Shown here: positions 49,201-57,050 of the stretch, piece after piece
How positions within the stretch are numbered: the stretch's first letter is position 1
How the letters are laid out: each line of letters starts with the position of its first letter
Assembly (NCBI RefSeq): GCF_006539125.1
Contig: NZ_BJMK01000001.1
Coordinates: 124,001-188,000 of the forward strand
Direction: 5' to 3'
DNA: 64,000 nt
Origin: Gluconobacter sphaericus NBRC 12467
GTDB taxonomy: Bacteria > Pseudomonadota > Alphaproteobacteria > Acetobacterales > Acetobacteraceae
Program-made: the position numbers and the translations under genes
Notes under the pieces: generated by a model
Databases searched by the model: none
What the model saw: only the letters and a program-made list of their open reading frames with translations
What the model was told of the DNA's origin: nothing

Positions 49201-49239
49201 GGCGCGTCATCGGGAGCTTTCCCGGTGCCGCGCCTTTTT
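49201..49239 (+). terminator. Rho-independent terminator after ftsH
   Basis: A two-part stem: GGCGCG/CGCGCC (49201-49206 with 49229-49234) and CGGGA/TCCCG (49211-49215 with 49220-49224) around a GCTT loop, then TTTTT. It ends 31 bases before glmM. Confidence 0.85.
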
Positions 49240-49270
49240 CATTTCTGGCATACAGGCAGGATTCTTCATT

Positions 49271-50629
49271 ATGGCCACCAAAAGGTCTCTGTTCGGTACT
49301 GATGGCATCCGGGGCACGGCCAATACCGCGCCCATGACGGTCGAGATCGCACAGAAACTGGGGCAGGCGGCCGGCCTGTATTTCATGCGCAGCCAGAACC
49401 GCCGGCATAGCGTCGTGCTGGGCAAGGATACGCGCCTTTCAGGCTACATGCTGGAATGTGCTCTGGTGGCGGGCTTTCTGTCGGCGGGGATGGATGTCAT
49501 TCTGGTCGGACCGCTACCCACACCTGCCATTGCCATGCTGACGCGTTCCCTCCGGGCGGATCTGGGTGTGATGGTCTCGGCATCGCACAACCCCTTTACC
49601 GACAACGGTATCAAACTGTTCGGACCAGATGGTTTCAAGCTTTCTGACGAGGTGGAAGGCGAAATCGAGGATCTGATGTCGCAGGATCTGTCCGCGCGGC
49701 TGGCGTCTCCGGCGCAGATTGGCCGGGCGTCGCGCCTGACCGATGCGGCCGGGCGGTATATCGAGAATGCGAAGGCCTCTTTCCCGCGTGGTTTGCGTCT
49801 GGATGGCCTGAAGATTGTCATCGACTGCGCCAATGGCTCGGCGTATCGCGTGGCACCTAAGGCTCTGTGGGAGCTTGGTGCTGAAGTCATCAAGATCGGC
49901 TGTTCGCCGGATGGTCTCAACATCAATGATGGCGTGGGATCCACGCATCCTGAAACGCTGTGTGCAGCTGTCAGAGAGCATGGTGCGGATTTTGGTATTG
50001 CGCTGGACGGTGATGCGGATCGTGTCCTGATTGCGGATGAGAACGGCAATCTTGTGGATGGGGACCAGATTATCGGCCTGATCGCAGCCTTCTGGAAGCA
50101 GCATGGCCGGTTGCGGGGCAATACGGTAGTGACGACCGTCATGTCCAATATAGGACTGGAAAAGGCCCTGGCGGAGAATGGTCTCGAACTTCAGCGTACG
50201 GCGGTTGGTGATCGTTATGTTGTTGAGCGGATGCGAGAAATCGGGGCCAATCTGGGCGGCGAGCAGTCCGGCCACATGGTCCTGTCGGACTATGCTACCA
50301 CCGGCGATGGTCTAATTGCTGCATTGCAGGTGCTTGCTGTGTCGGTCGAGACTAAGCGGCCAGCCAGTGAGATCTGCCGTTTCTTTACGCCCTATCCGCA
50401 GCTTCTGAAAAATGTCCGTTATTCAGGGACCAGCCCGATGAGTAGCCCTGATCTCGCAGCGGCCAAGGCCTGGGCAGATGAGCGGCTGGCCGGAAGTGGC
50501 CGTCTTGTCCTGAGGGCAAGTGGGACTGAACCGCTGATCCGTGTCATGGCCGAGGCGCAGGATGAGGCGCTGGTGCATGAAGTTGTGGACCATGTCTGTG
50601 ATATCATCCGCGCGATTGCGCACGTCTGA
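49271..50629 (+). CDS. glmM: Phosphoglucosamine mutase
   Basis: Converts glucosamine-6-phosphate to glucosamine-1-phosphate for UDP-GlcNAc, needed for peptidoglycan and LPS. The 452 residues begin [11 protein letters not shown] near 8-18. The phosphoserine motif MVSASHNPF has Ser105 as the phosphorylated residue. The metal-binding loop DGDADR is near 244-249, the sugar-specificity GGEQSGH near 330, and the phosphate loop [12 protein letters not shown] near the end. ATG at 49271 with AGGA upstream. Confidence 0.97.
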   Translation: MATKRSLFGTDGIRGTANTAPMTVEIAQKLGQAAGLYFMRSQNRRHSVVLGKDTRLSGYMLECALVAGFLSAGMDVILVGPLPTPAIAMLTRSLRADLGVMVSASHNPFTDNGIKLFGPDGFKLSDEVEGEIEDLMSQDLSARLASPAQIGRASRLTDAAGRYIENAKASFPRGLRLDGLKIVIDCANGSAYRVAPKALWELGAEVIKIGCSPDGLNINDGVGSTHPETLCAAVREHGADFGIALDGDADRVLIADENGNLVDGDQIIGLIAAFWKQHGRLRGNTVVTTVMSNIGLEKALAENGLELQRTAVGDRYVVERMREIGANLGGEQSGHMVLSDYATTGDGLIAALQVLAVSVETKRPASEICRFFTPYPQLLKNVRYSGTSPMSSPDLAAAKAWADERLAGSGRLVLRASGTEPLIRVMAEAQDEALVHEVVDHVCDIIRAIAHV

Positions 50630-50641
50630 TCCCGAAGGCGC

Positions 50642-51385
50642 TCAGACGGCCGCGGCTGCCGCAGGAACGCTGTTTCTGGACGTGGCGTCTGTCGTGACGG
50701 GGATTTCTGCGGTGTCGTCTTCACGCAGGATGTAACCGCGTCCCCAGACGGTCGCGATCAGGTTTCCGGCGCCGACATTCTGCAGTTTACGACGTAGCTT
50801 GCAGATGAAGACGTCAATGATCTTCATTTCCGGCTCGTCAATGCCGCCATAGAGGTGGTTGAGAAATGCGTCCTTGGTCAGGACCGAGCCTTTGCGGATG
50901 ACCAGTAGTTCCAGAATGGCATATTCCTTGCCCGTCAGGTGCAGCGGAGCGCCTTCGACCGTGACGTTTTTGCCATTCAGATCCAGTTCCAGATTGCCGA
51001 CGCGAAGCCTCGGCTCAGCAAAGCCACGGGAGCGCCGCATGACGGCCTGCAGGCGGGCGACCAGTTCGCCTGCGTCGTAAGGCTTGGTCATATAGTCGTC
51101 CGCGCCCATGGAAAAGGCCCGGATTTTCGCTTGGGGACGCAGCAGGGCGGACAGGACAAGGATGGGCGTCGTGATACGCGCGGCCCTAGCGCGGCGGATG
51201 ACTTCGTAGCCTTCAAGGTCGTTCAGCATCAGTTCGAGCACCACAACATCATAGTCGTAGTGGCGAAGCATTTCGATGGCCTCTTCGCCAGACGGCGTAT
51301 GGTCCACGGTGAAAGACGCGGTCCGCAGGATCTGGGATAGCGTGGCGGCGGCTGACCGATCGCTGTCGACAAGAAGGATACGCAT
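50642..51385 (-). CDS. ctrA: CtrA-type response regulator with Glu at the phosphoacceptor position
   Basis: OmpR-class DNA-binding response regulator of 247 residues, closest to the alphaproteobacterial cell-cycle regulator CtrA. The DNA-binding domain keeps long CtrA blocks: LHLTGKEYAILELL, FLNHLYGGIDEPEMKIIDVF, CKLRRKL and TVWGRGYILRE. In the receiver domain the acidic pocket is Asp7-Ser8-Asp9 and the Lys of DDYMTKPY is kept. The segment YDVVVLELMLND places Glu at residue 51, where Caulobacter CtrA has the phosphorylated Asp51; the codon is GAA at 51233-51235. The protein may therefore be constitutively active-like or not controlled by phosphorylation. The ATG at 51385 follows GGGAG. It is divergent from fliI. 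Confidence 0.92.
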   Translation of the reverse strand: MRILLVDSDRSAAATLSQILRTASFTVDHTPSGEEAIEMLRHYDYDVVVLELMLNDLEGYEVIRRARAARITTPILVLSALLRPQAKIRAFSMGADDYMTKPYDAGELVARLQAVMRRSRGFAEPRLRVGNLELDLNGKNVTVEGAPLHLTGKEYAILELLVIRKGSVLTKDAFLNHLYGGIDEPEMKIIDVFICKLRRKLQNVGAGNLIATVWGRGYILREDDTAEIPVTTDATSRNSVPAAAAAV

Positions 51386-51498
51386 GTTCTCAACTCCCGG
51401 CTTGGTGAAATAATGGTTACTACTCAAGGTTGTGTATGTCGATGAACATGGATCAAAAATCGTAAAATTGTCATTATTTTTCCCGTTATGGGGGAATG

Positions 51499-51513
51499 TT
51501 AGGGTTCTCTTAA
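51499..51513. promoter_or_regulatory. Near-consensus CtrA-binding box
   Basis: TTAG-N7-TTAA, one base from the CtrA consensus TTAA-N7-TTAA, in the 190-base divergent region between ctrA and fliI, 63 bases before the chosen fliI start. It could serve fliI activation or ctrA autoregulation. Confidence 0.5.
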
Positions 51514-51575
51514 GGGTATGGTTGTAGAGTTTGAGGATCGGAACAACCTGCGAAAAACGCTCAGAAACTGCCACT

Positions 51576-52934
51576 ATGGTCGACTACGACAGACTGCTTG
51601 AAAGGCTTTCGAACCTCACCTGCGACTGGGTTCTAGGAAGCGTTAAAGACGTTATCGGTCTCTGCCTGACTGTTATTGGACTCGAAGGCTTCATTGCGAT
51701 TGGAGACCGAGTCGCGGTGAAAGCGCGTGATGGGCGGATTGTACAATCAGAGGTTGTGGGATTTCAGGGTGATGTCGCGCGCCTCATGTCCTTCGGGTCT
51801 CTGGACGGAATTGGTCCGGGCTGTGAGGCTAGGATTCCGCTGAACCGCCATGATGACGGCCTTGGCGTCAACGAAGGCTGGCTGGGTCGTGTGCTGGATC
51901 CGCTGGGACAGCCGATCGACGGGAAGGGGCCTTTATTTCCATCGTTTGAGCGGCAACCGGTCCAGTGTCCTCCGCCCAATGCCGCAAGCCGAGCACGGCT
52001 TGGCGAGCGTATTGATCTCGGGGTTCGAGCGCTTGATACTTTCGCGACGTGCCGGCGCGGGCAGAGGCTCGGGCTTTTCGCGGGGTCGGGTGTCGGGAAA
52101 TCCACATTGTTGTCCATGCTGGCAAGGGGGGCGGACTGTGATGTCGCCGTGATCTCGCTGGTGGGTGAGCGTGGGCGTGAGGTGCGGGAATTCCTCGAGG
52201 ATGATCTCGGGCCGGAAGGGTTGGCGCGGAGCGTGCTGGTGATCGCGACTTCGGATTCTCCGCCACTGATGCGCCGCGAAGCCGCCCTGTCCGCCATGGC
52301 CATCGCGGAATATTTTCGAAACCAGGGCAAATCGGTCCTGCTGTTGATGGATAGCGTGACGCGCTTCTGTATGGCACTGCGGGAAATCGGTCTGTCGGCC
52401 GGAGAGCCACCTGCGACGCGGGGTTATCCGCCTTCGGTTTTTGCAGAGCTGCCTCGTCTTCTGGAGAGGGCAGGACCGGGTTATGCCGATCAGGGCATGA
52501 TCACGGCGCTTTTCACGGTCCTTGTGGAAGGGGATGACCAGAATGAGCCGGTTGCGGATGCCGTGCGTGGCATTCTGGACGGGCATGTCATTCTTGACCG
52601 CAAAATCGGCGAGCAGGGACGTTATCCTGCCGTTGATGTTCTGCGCTCTCTGTCGCGTGCGGTTCCGGGATGTAATTCGCCTGAGGAAAACGCTCTGACG
52701 CAACGCGCGCGGGTCGTGATGGCGACCTATCAGCGGATGGCGGACATGATCCGGCTGGGAGCGTACAAGCCCGGAACGGATCGTGAGGTGGATGAAGCCA
52801 TCGCCCTGATACCGAAGCTGAACGAGTTCCTGTCTCAGGGGCGGAACGAACGGACTACGCGCGCCGAGGCCTTTGAACAGCTGGCGCAGATCATGCAGAT
52901 GCCGCTGAAAAATCTGCCCCTGAATAAATTGTAA
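51576..52934 (+). CDS. fliI: Flagellum-specific ATPase FliI
   Basis: ATPase that energises export of flagellar proteins through the type III apparatus. The 452 residues have Walker A GSGVGKST at 170-177, the SLVGERGREVREF block and the DSVTRFCMALREIGL / GEPPATRGYPPSVFAELPRLLERAG segments, which set FliI apart from F1 beta. The ATG at 51576 is preferred over open codons upstream that overlap the promoter region. It is followed by fliJ at 11 bases. No other flagellar genes are in the window. Confidence 0.94.
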   Translation: MVDYDRLLERLSNLTCDWVLGSVKDVIGLCLTVIGLEGFIAIGDRVAVKARDGRIVQSEVVGFQGDVARLMSFGSLDGIGPGCEARIPLNRHDDGLGVNEGWLGRVLDPLGQPIDGKGPLFPSFERQPVQCPPPNAASRARLGERIDLGVRALDTFATCRRGQRLGLFAGSGVGKSTLLSMLARGADCDVAVISLVGERGREVREFLEDDLGPEGLARSVLVIATSDSPPLMRREAALSAMAIAEYFRNQGKSVLLLMDSVTRFCMALREIGLSAGEPPATRGYPPSVFAELPRLLERAGPGYADQGMITALFTVLVEGDDQNEPVADAVRGILDGHVILDRKIGEQGRYPAVDVLRSLSRAVPGCNSPEENALTQRARVVMATYQRMADMIRLGAYKPGTDREVDEAIALIPKLNEFLSQGRNERTTRAEAFEQLAQIMQMPLKNLPLNKL

Positions 52935-52945
52935 AGGACCTCACA

Positions 52946-53371
52946 ATGGAACCCTCACCTCTCGAGACACTGATTGCCCTGCGGGAGCAGGAACTTGATC
53001 TTGTAGAACGCAGCTTTGCAGAGGCCGTAGCGCGGGAAGTGGCTGCGGAAGAAAAACTGACTGTGGCGCAGGCGGAGATCTTGAACGAACAGCGGATCGC
53101 ATCCAGCCCTACGGCGGATGACGGCGCAGTGGAGGCATTCAGCCGGTGGCTTCCCGTGGGGCGGCAGGTGGTCCTGGAAGCGAGGGAGCGCTGTCGGGAA
53201 GCGGCGATGGATCGCGAGGCTGTACGCTCAGCCCTGATCGCTGCCCGAGCAGCGATGGAGGCCGTCAAGACCTTGTGGGAAGAGCAGAAGGAAGAAGAGC
53301 GGCAGACTGACCTTAGAAAGGAGCAGAACGTCTTGGATGAACTAGCTGTCCGTCAGTTCGGCAGGTCGTGA
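52946..53371 (+). CDS. fliJ: FliJ-like flagellar export chaperone
   Basis: A 141-residue, almost wholly helical protein rich in Glu, Arg, Ala and Gln (coiled coil about 5-60 and 75-130). Sequence identity to FliJ is low by nature, so the call rests on length, coiled-coil character and the position directly behind fliI. FliJ binds FliI and the export gate. The ATG at 52946 follows AAAGGACC. Its last 19 bases overlap the convergent gene. Confidence 0.75.
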   Translation: MEPSPLETLIALREQELDLVERSFAEAVAREVAAEEKLTVAQAEILNEQRIASSPTADDGAVEAFSRWLPVGRQVVLEARERCREAAMDREAVRSALIAARAAMEAVKTLWEEQKEEERQTDLRKEQNVLDELAVRQFGRS

Positions 53372-53784
53372 GAGGAGGCATGCCCGCGCAAGGCCGCCTC
53401 GATCTGGGTAGCAGTGCCAATCAGGGCGCAGGCGACCGGATGGGTGCTGTCGCGGACGAAGGTCAGGACGAGGTCGGAATCGCTGGGAAAGAGGTCGCTT
53501 TGCAGCGTGATGACCGGTGTCATTTCGCCGTTACGGGATGCCCCTTCAGCCGCATGTGAGAGAAGGCGTGCAACCGCTTTTTCCAAGGCGGGAAGAAGTA
53601 TGGTGTGAGGGGCATCATGATGTGCTGCATGGGTCCCAATCAGCTCGTCCCAGCCGCTACGGGTTACGAAAGCGGGGATGCCGTCAGGGGGCGTGTCGCG
53701 CTCGGCGCGCAGAAGGGCGCCGGACTGAGCCATGCCGAGGATATCCAGGGCAGGAAGAATAGTTGGGTCGAGTTTGATGGGCAT
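53353..53784 (-). CDS. Hypothetical protein
   Basis: I do not recognise the family. The 143-residue product has no signal peptide or membrane helix. It looks like a mixed alpha/beta soluble protein (LDPTILPALDILGMAQSGALL at the start; DLVLTFVRDSTHPVACALI late). It overlaps the end of fliJ by 19 bases in convergent orientation. Its closeness to fliI-fliJ might point to a motility-linked role, but nothing else supports that. Confidence 0.6.
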   Translation of the reverse strand: MPIKLDPTILPALDILGMAQSGALLRAERDTPPDGIPAFVTRSGWDELIGTHAAHHDAPHTILLPALEKAVARLLSHAAEGASRNGEMTPVITLQSDLFPSDSDLVLTFVRDSTHPVACALIGTATQIEAALRGHASSHDLPN

Positions 53785-53806
53785 TTGTCTTTGGTTCGCA
53801 GGTGGA

Positions 53807-53841
53807 AGAGGCCGGCTTGCTCCGCGGAAGGCGCGGCCTCT
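53807..53841 (-). terminator. Hairpin between two minus-strand hypothetical genes
   Basis: Perfect 8-bp arms (53807-53814 with 53834-53841) and a 19-nt loop, 10 bases past the stop of the exported protein gene. No T-run; probable 3' end structure. Confidence 0.4.
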
Positions 53842-53850
53842 GTGCCGTTG

Positions 53851-54405
53851 TTAGTGCGGCGGGTTGCCCATGGCCTGCATCAGGGCCGTAACCTGCTCGG
53901 GCTGGGCTTTGAAGAGGGCGACATTGGACGGGTTGGGGCTGGGCATTCCTGTCGGAAGCTGTCCATTGCTGGCGGCCAGAGTCATGCCGAATGTGGTCAT
54001 GCCCATCACAAAGCTCTCGGGTGTGAAACCGTGGCTTTGCAGGACGGGTGTCAGTCCCGGAACCTGACTGATCTGCCGGATCGTTTCTGAAAGACCCGTG
54101 CCATGAGAGTTGGGAGGCTGAATATTGCGGGCCTGAAGTTCAGCGATCGTTGCTGCAGCGCGGGTCATGAAATCAGGCGGCAGCGGATAATGCATGGCCC
54201 GCTCGGTATCTGCGCGGACCTGAGGAGGGATCTGTTGGGTCTGCTGCGGCGTGCCCTGAAGGGGGGGGCTTCCGTCAATCTGCGTCTGACTCTGAGCACC
54301 GCCCTGATAGGCAGAGGGCGGGTAGGACTGTGCCTGTGCGGTCAGTGGCAGTATCGCAGCGGAAACGAGGAGCGCGGAGAGCCCTGTCATGCGGGGAAAT
54401 ATCAT
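53851..54405 (-). CDS. Exported hypothetical protein
   Basis: A 184-residue exported protein: signal peptide to about residue 24 (TAQA before QSYPP), a Gln/Pro-rich low-complexity part (about 25-65), then a helical domain (about 75-180) with PLPPDFMTRAAATIAELQA, GFTPESFVMGMTTFGMTLAA and a C-terminal QVTALMQAMGNPPH. No family is recognised. The start at 54405 (ATG) overlaps the end of the aminopeptidase gene by four bases, so the two are probably cotranscribed. Confidence 0.7.
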   Translation of the reverse strand: MIFPRMTGLSALLVSAAILPLTAQAQSYPPSAYQGGAQSQTQIDGSPPLQGTPQQTQQIPPQVRADTERAMHYPLPPDFMTRAAATIAELQARNIQPPNSHGTGLSETIRQISQVPGLTPVLQSHGFTPESFVMGMTTFGMTLAASNGQLPTGMPSPNPSNVALFKAQPEQVTALMQAMGNPPH

Positions 54406-55673
54406 GCCTGCACCCATTCGCCAGCGCGCATCAGAGGTACGCGGTTGCCATTCTTGAGACCATCGAGGTCGATTTTGTCCGAACCGATCATCCAGTCAAT
54501 GTGGATAAGAGAGGCATTGACGCCTCGTTCCAGCAGTTCTTCCGGCGTCAGGCCTTCGATATCGACCATGCATTTCGTATAGGCCTGGCCAAGAGCGATA
54601 TGGCTGGACGCGTTTTCGTCGAACAGCGTGTTGCGATACAGGATTTTACTGGCCGAGATGGGCGAGGAGTGCGGTACGAGGGCCACTTCACCAATCCGGG
54701 CTGCGCCCTCATCGGTGCTGAGGATTCGCTTGAGCACGTCTTCGCCCTGGCTGGCTGTCGCTTCGACGATCCGCCCGTTTTCAAAGCGCACAGCGATGTT
54801 GTCGATCAGCGTGCCCTGATGGAACAGCGGCTTGGTGCTGCTGACGCGCCCGTCCACTTTGCTGCGATGGGGCGTCGTGAAGATTTCTTCTGTCGGGATA
54901 TTCGGATTGCAGACAATACCATTCCCCGACTTTTCCGAGCCGCCGGCCCAAAGATGACCATCAGCGAGTCCGACCATCAGGTCGGTGCCGGGGCCGCTGA
55001 AATGCAGGGCGTCAAAGCGGCTGTCATTCATGTATTTTGCCCGGGCATGCAGACGGGCATTATGGGCTTTCCACTCGGCGACCGGGTCGGCCACATCGAC
55101 ACGGGACGCCTTGAAGATTCCGTCCCACAGGGCAGTGAGGGCGTCGTCGGCCGGAAGCTCCGGGAAGACCTGTGCGGCCCAGGCCGGGGTGGCGCAAGCG
55201 ACGATGTTCCAGTTCACGGCGAACTGCGTGATGATTTCCATTGCCGGGCGGTTGGCTTTGGAGTTGGCGCGGTTGGCCCGGGAAATGCGCTCGGGATCCT
55301 GGCCCTTCAGAAGGGTCGGGTTGGCACCCGTGATGGCCATGCGGGCTGCACCTTCACGGAAGGCGCGTGCCATGCCGTCAGCCAGCCATGTCGGGGCAAC
55401 GTCAAAGGCGTCGTCAGGAGCGTGAATGAAGCGGGCGAGCGTGGTCTCGTCATCCGCGTACAGCGTCGTTACGAGAGATGCGCCGGCCTTGTAGGCGTGT
55501 TCTGTTACGCGGCGGACCAGCGGGGCGGCGTCCAGTGGGGCGGTAATGAGCAGTTGCTGGCCGGGCGTAATGTTCAGGCCAACGCGGACGGCAACCTCGC
55601 CCAGGCGGTCGAGCAGCTGTTCGTGCGAAAAGGAGGAAGAAGCGGACACGTTGGACTCTTTCGCAGTGATCAT
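54402..55673 (-). CDS. M29-family metalloaminopeptidase
   Basis: Cytoplasmic aminopeptidase of the AmpS/PepS/aminopeptidase T family, 423 residues. Family blocks are all present: PTEEIFTTPHRSKVDG (metal Glu), the GEVALVPHSSPIS segment, LFDENASSHIALGQAY (His and metal ligands) and HIDWMIGS near the C-terminus. M29 enzymes use two divalent metals and remove N-terminal residues, often with broad specificity. I chose the ATG at 55673; a GTG at 55649 would match the family N-terminus as well. The frame stays open upstream across the divergent gene, which is a shadow. Confidence 0.92.
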   Translation of the reverse strand: MITAKESNVSASSSFSHEQLLDRLGEVAVRVGLNITPGQQLLITAPLDAAPLVRRVTEHAYKAGASLVTTLYADDETTLARFIHAPDDAFDVAPTWLADGMARAFREGAARMAITGANPTLLKGQDPERISRANRANSKANRPAMEIITQFAVNWNIVACATPAWAAQVFPELPADDALTALWDGIFKASRVDVADPVAEWKAHNARLHARAKYMNDSRFDALHFSGPGTDLMVGLADGHLWAGGSEKSGNGIVCNPNIPTEEIFTTPHRSKVDGRVSSTKPLFHQGTLIDNIAVRFENGRIVEATASQGEDVLKRILSTDEGAARIGEVALVPHSSPISASKILYRNTLFDENASSHIALGQAYTKCMVDIEGLTPEELLERGVNASLIHIDWMIGSDKIDLDGLKNGNRVPLMRAGEWVQA

Positions 55674-55769
55674 TCTGTTCGTTATGGTGTGCTCTGGAGC
55701 GCCGAAGTGCAAGAGAGCAGCGCGGGGTGTGGCGTGACAGTGCTGTAGGGGCGCAGTATCGTTTCCGCC

Positions 55770-56585
55770 ATGAAACCCGGACTTCACATTTTCGCCGATA
55801 CCGGCGAGCCAGACCAGCGGCCGTTCGATGTCGCGGTCGTCATGCCGAGCCTGTTGCGGCCGAGTATTGTGCGGGCACTTCAGTCTATTTTCGAGCAGAA
55901 GGGCGGATTGCGGGTCCAGATCATGATCGGGGTGGATCGGGCGCCAGAAGAGGGTGCGGGCGAACTGCTGCGGCGTGCAGTCGAGGGACGGCCGCCGGGC
56001 TGGGCTGTTGAAGTCCTGTGGCCCGGCTATTCCACGTCCCAGAGGCATGGCGGATTTGGTCGCGCAAAGGATGGAGGCGTATTGCGTAGTGTGCTCAGTC
56101 AGCTCTCGAATGCGCCGCGAATTGCTTATCTTGATGACGACAACTGGTGGGCGCCGGAGCATTTGTCCTCCCTGCTGACGGCGGTCGAGGGGCAGGACTG
56201 GGCCTGGGCCGGGCGCTGGTTTGTACATCCGCGAACGCTGATACCTATCTGCGAGGATCAGTGGGAGTCGGTCGGGATTGGCGGCGGTATTTTCCGGGAA
56301 AGCTATGGGGGGTTTGTTGATCCGAACTGTCTGATGATCGACCGGACGCGGGTGCCGGAAGCTCTGGACATGTGGAACCAGCCCTTGGTCGGAGACGGGA
56401 CGCAGATGACGGCGGACCGAAATGTTTTCAGACTGCTAAAGGACAGGCCAGGCAGGCCGACCGGCGAATATACGGCATATTATGTCCTGACCGAAACCGA
56501 TGGACTTCATCCAGCACGGCTGCGGCTGATGGGGTCGGCGGCCTGGGATGCGGCGTCCCGGAAAACGATCGCTCAGGACGCCTGA
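55770..56585 (+). CDS. Glycosyltransferase family 2-like protein
   Basis: A 271-residue GT-A fold protein. The N-terminal half shows the GT2 pattern: DVAVVMPSLLRPSIVRALQSIF (about 20-40), then a nucleotide-binding VQIMIGVDRA strand, and the metal-binding LDDDNWWAPEH with the DXD-like DDD at about 118-120. There is no membrane helix or signal. Substrate and product are unknown. It stands alone, with a strong hairpin behind it, rather than in a polysaccharide cluster. Confidence 0.78.
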   Translation: MKPGLHIFADTGEPDQRPFDVAVVMPSLLRPSIVRALQSIFEQKGGLRVQIMIGVDRAPEEGAGELLRRAVEGRPPGWAVEVLWPGYSTSQRHGGFGRAKDGGVLRSVLSQLSNAPRIAYLDDDNWWAPEHLSSLLTAVEGQDWAWAGRWFVHPRTLIPICEDQWESVGIGGGIFRESYGGFVDPNCLMIDRTRVPEALDMWNQPLVGDGTQMTADRNVFRLLKDRPGRPTGEYTAYYVLTETDGLHPARLRLMGSAAWDAASRKTIAQDA

Positions 56586-56587
56586 TG

Positions 56588-56630
56588 CTAAACGGCCGGT
56601 GCAGAGAGGAATTCTGTACCGGCCGTTTAG
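56588..56630. terminator. Bidirectional hairpin between convergent genes
   Basis: A perfect 13-bp stem (56588-56600 with 56618-56630) and 17-nt loop, which itself can form a small CAGA/TCTG stem. It lies between the stop codons of two convergent genes and can act for both, although T-runs are weak. Confidence 0.62.
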
Positions 56631-56637
56631 GCCTCTA

Positions 56638-57015
56638 TTACATGGAGCGGATCGTGTTGCGACGCGGCGGGCGGCGCTGGCGGTCGGACTGGGTGTCCGG
56701 GTTGGCGGCTTTGGCAGCTTTTTCACGCGCGATGGTGCGCAGTTCGACCTCCAGTTCGCGGATGCGGCGCTGGATGCTCTCCTTCAGCGTCGGAGAGGTG
56801 TGGGACTTCATGGACGCGATCGTCTCCTTGAGGTCCCGGAGCTGTTTTTCCTTTTCGGCCTGATTGCGGCGAATAGGCTGGTTGTCGGACATCTGTCCCT
56901 GAAATGCACGCATGTGTTCGTCTTTCCGCATGAAGCATTCATGGACCGCCTGCTCATCCGGAGATGGCGGGATGGAACACGCAAAAGCGTGCCCTGCTGG
57001 CCCTGTCTGGCTCAT
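56638..57015 (-). CDS. Coiled-coil hypothetical protein
   Basis: A 125-residue protein with a long charged helix (about 45-100: RRNQAEKEKQLRDLKETI, ESIQRRIRELEVELRTIARE) and a basic tail (RQRRPPRRNTIRSM). No family is recognised. Start uncertain: the longest frame begins at 57015, but ATG at 56910 has GGAAAG about 8 bases upstream and would remove a cysteine-containing N-terminal part. It lies upstream of the terminator shared with the GT2-like gene. Confidence 0.6.
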   Translation of the reverse strand: MSQTGPAGHAFACSIPPSPDEQAVHECFMRKDEHMRAFQGQMSDNQPIRRNQAEKEKQLRDLKETIASMKSHTSPTLKESIQRRIRELEVELRTIAREKAAKAANPDTQSDRQRRPPRRNTIRSM

Positions 57016-57050
57016 GATTATGGGGGACGGAGTATTGCCGTCCGGTTAAT

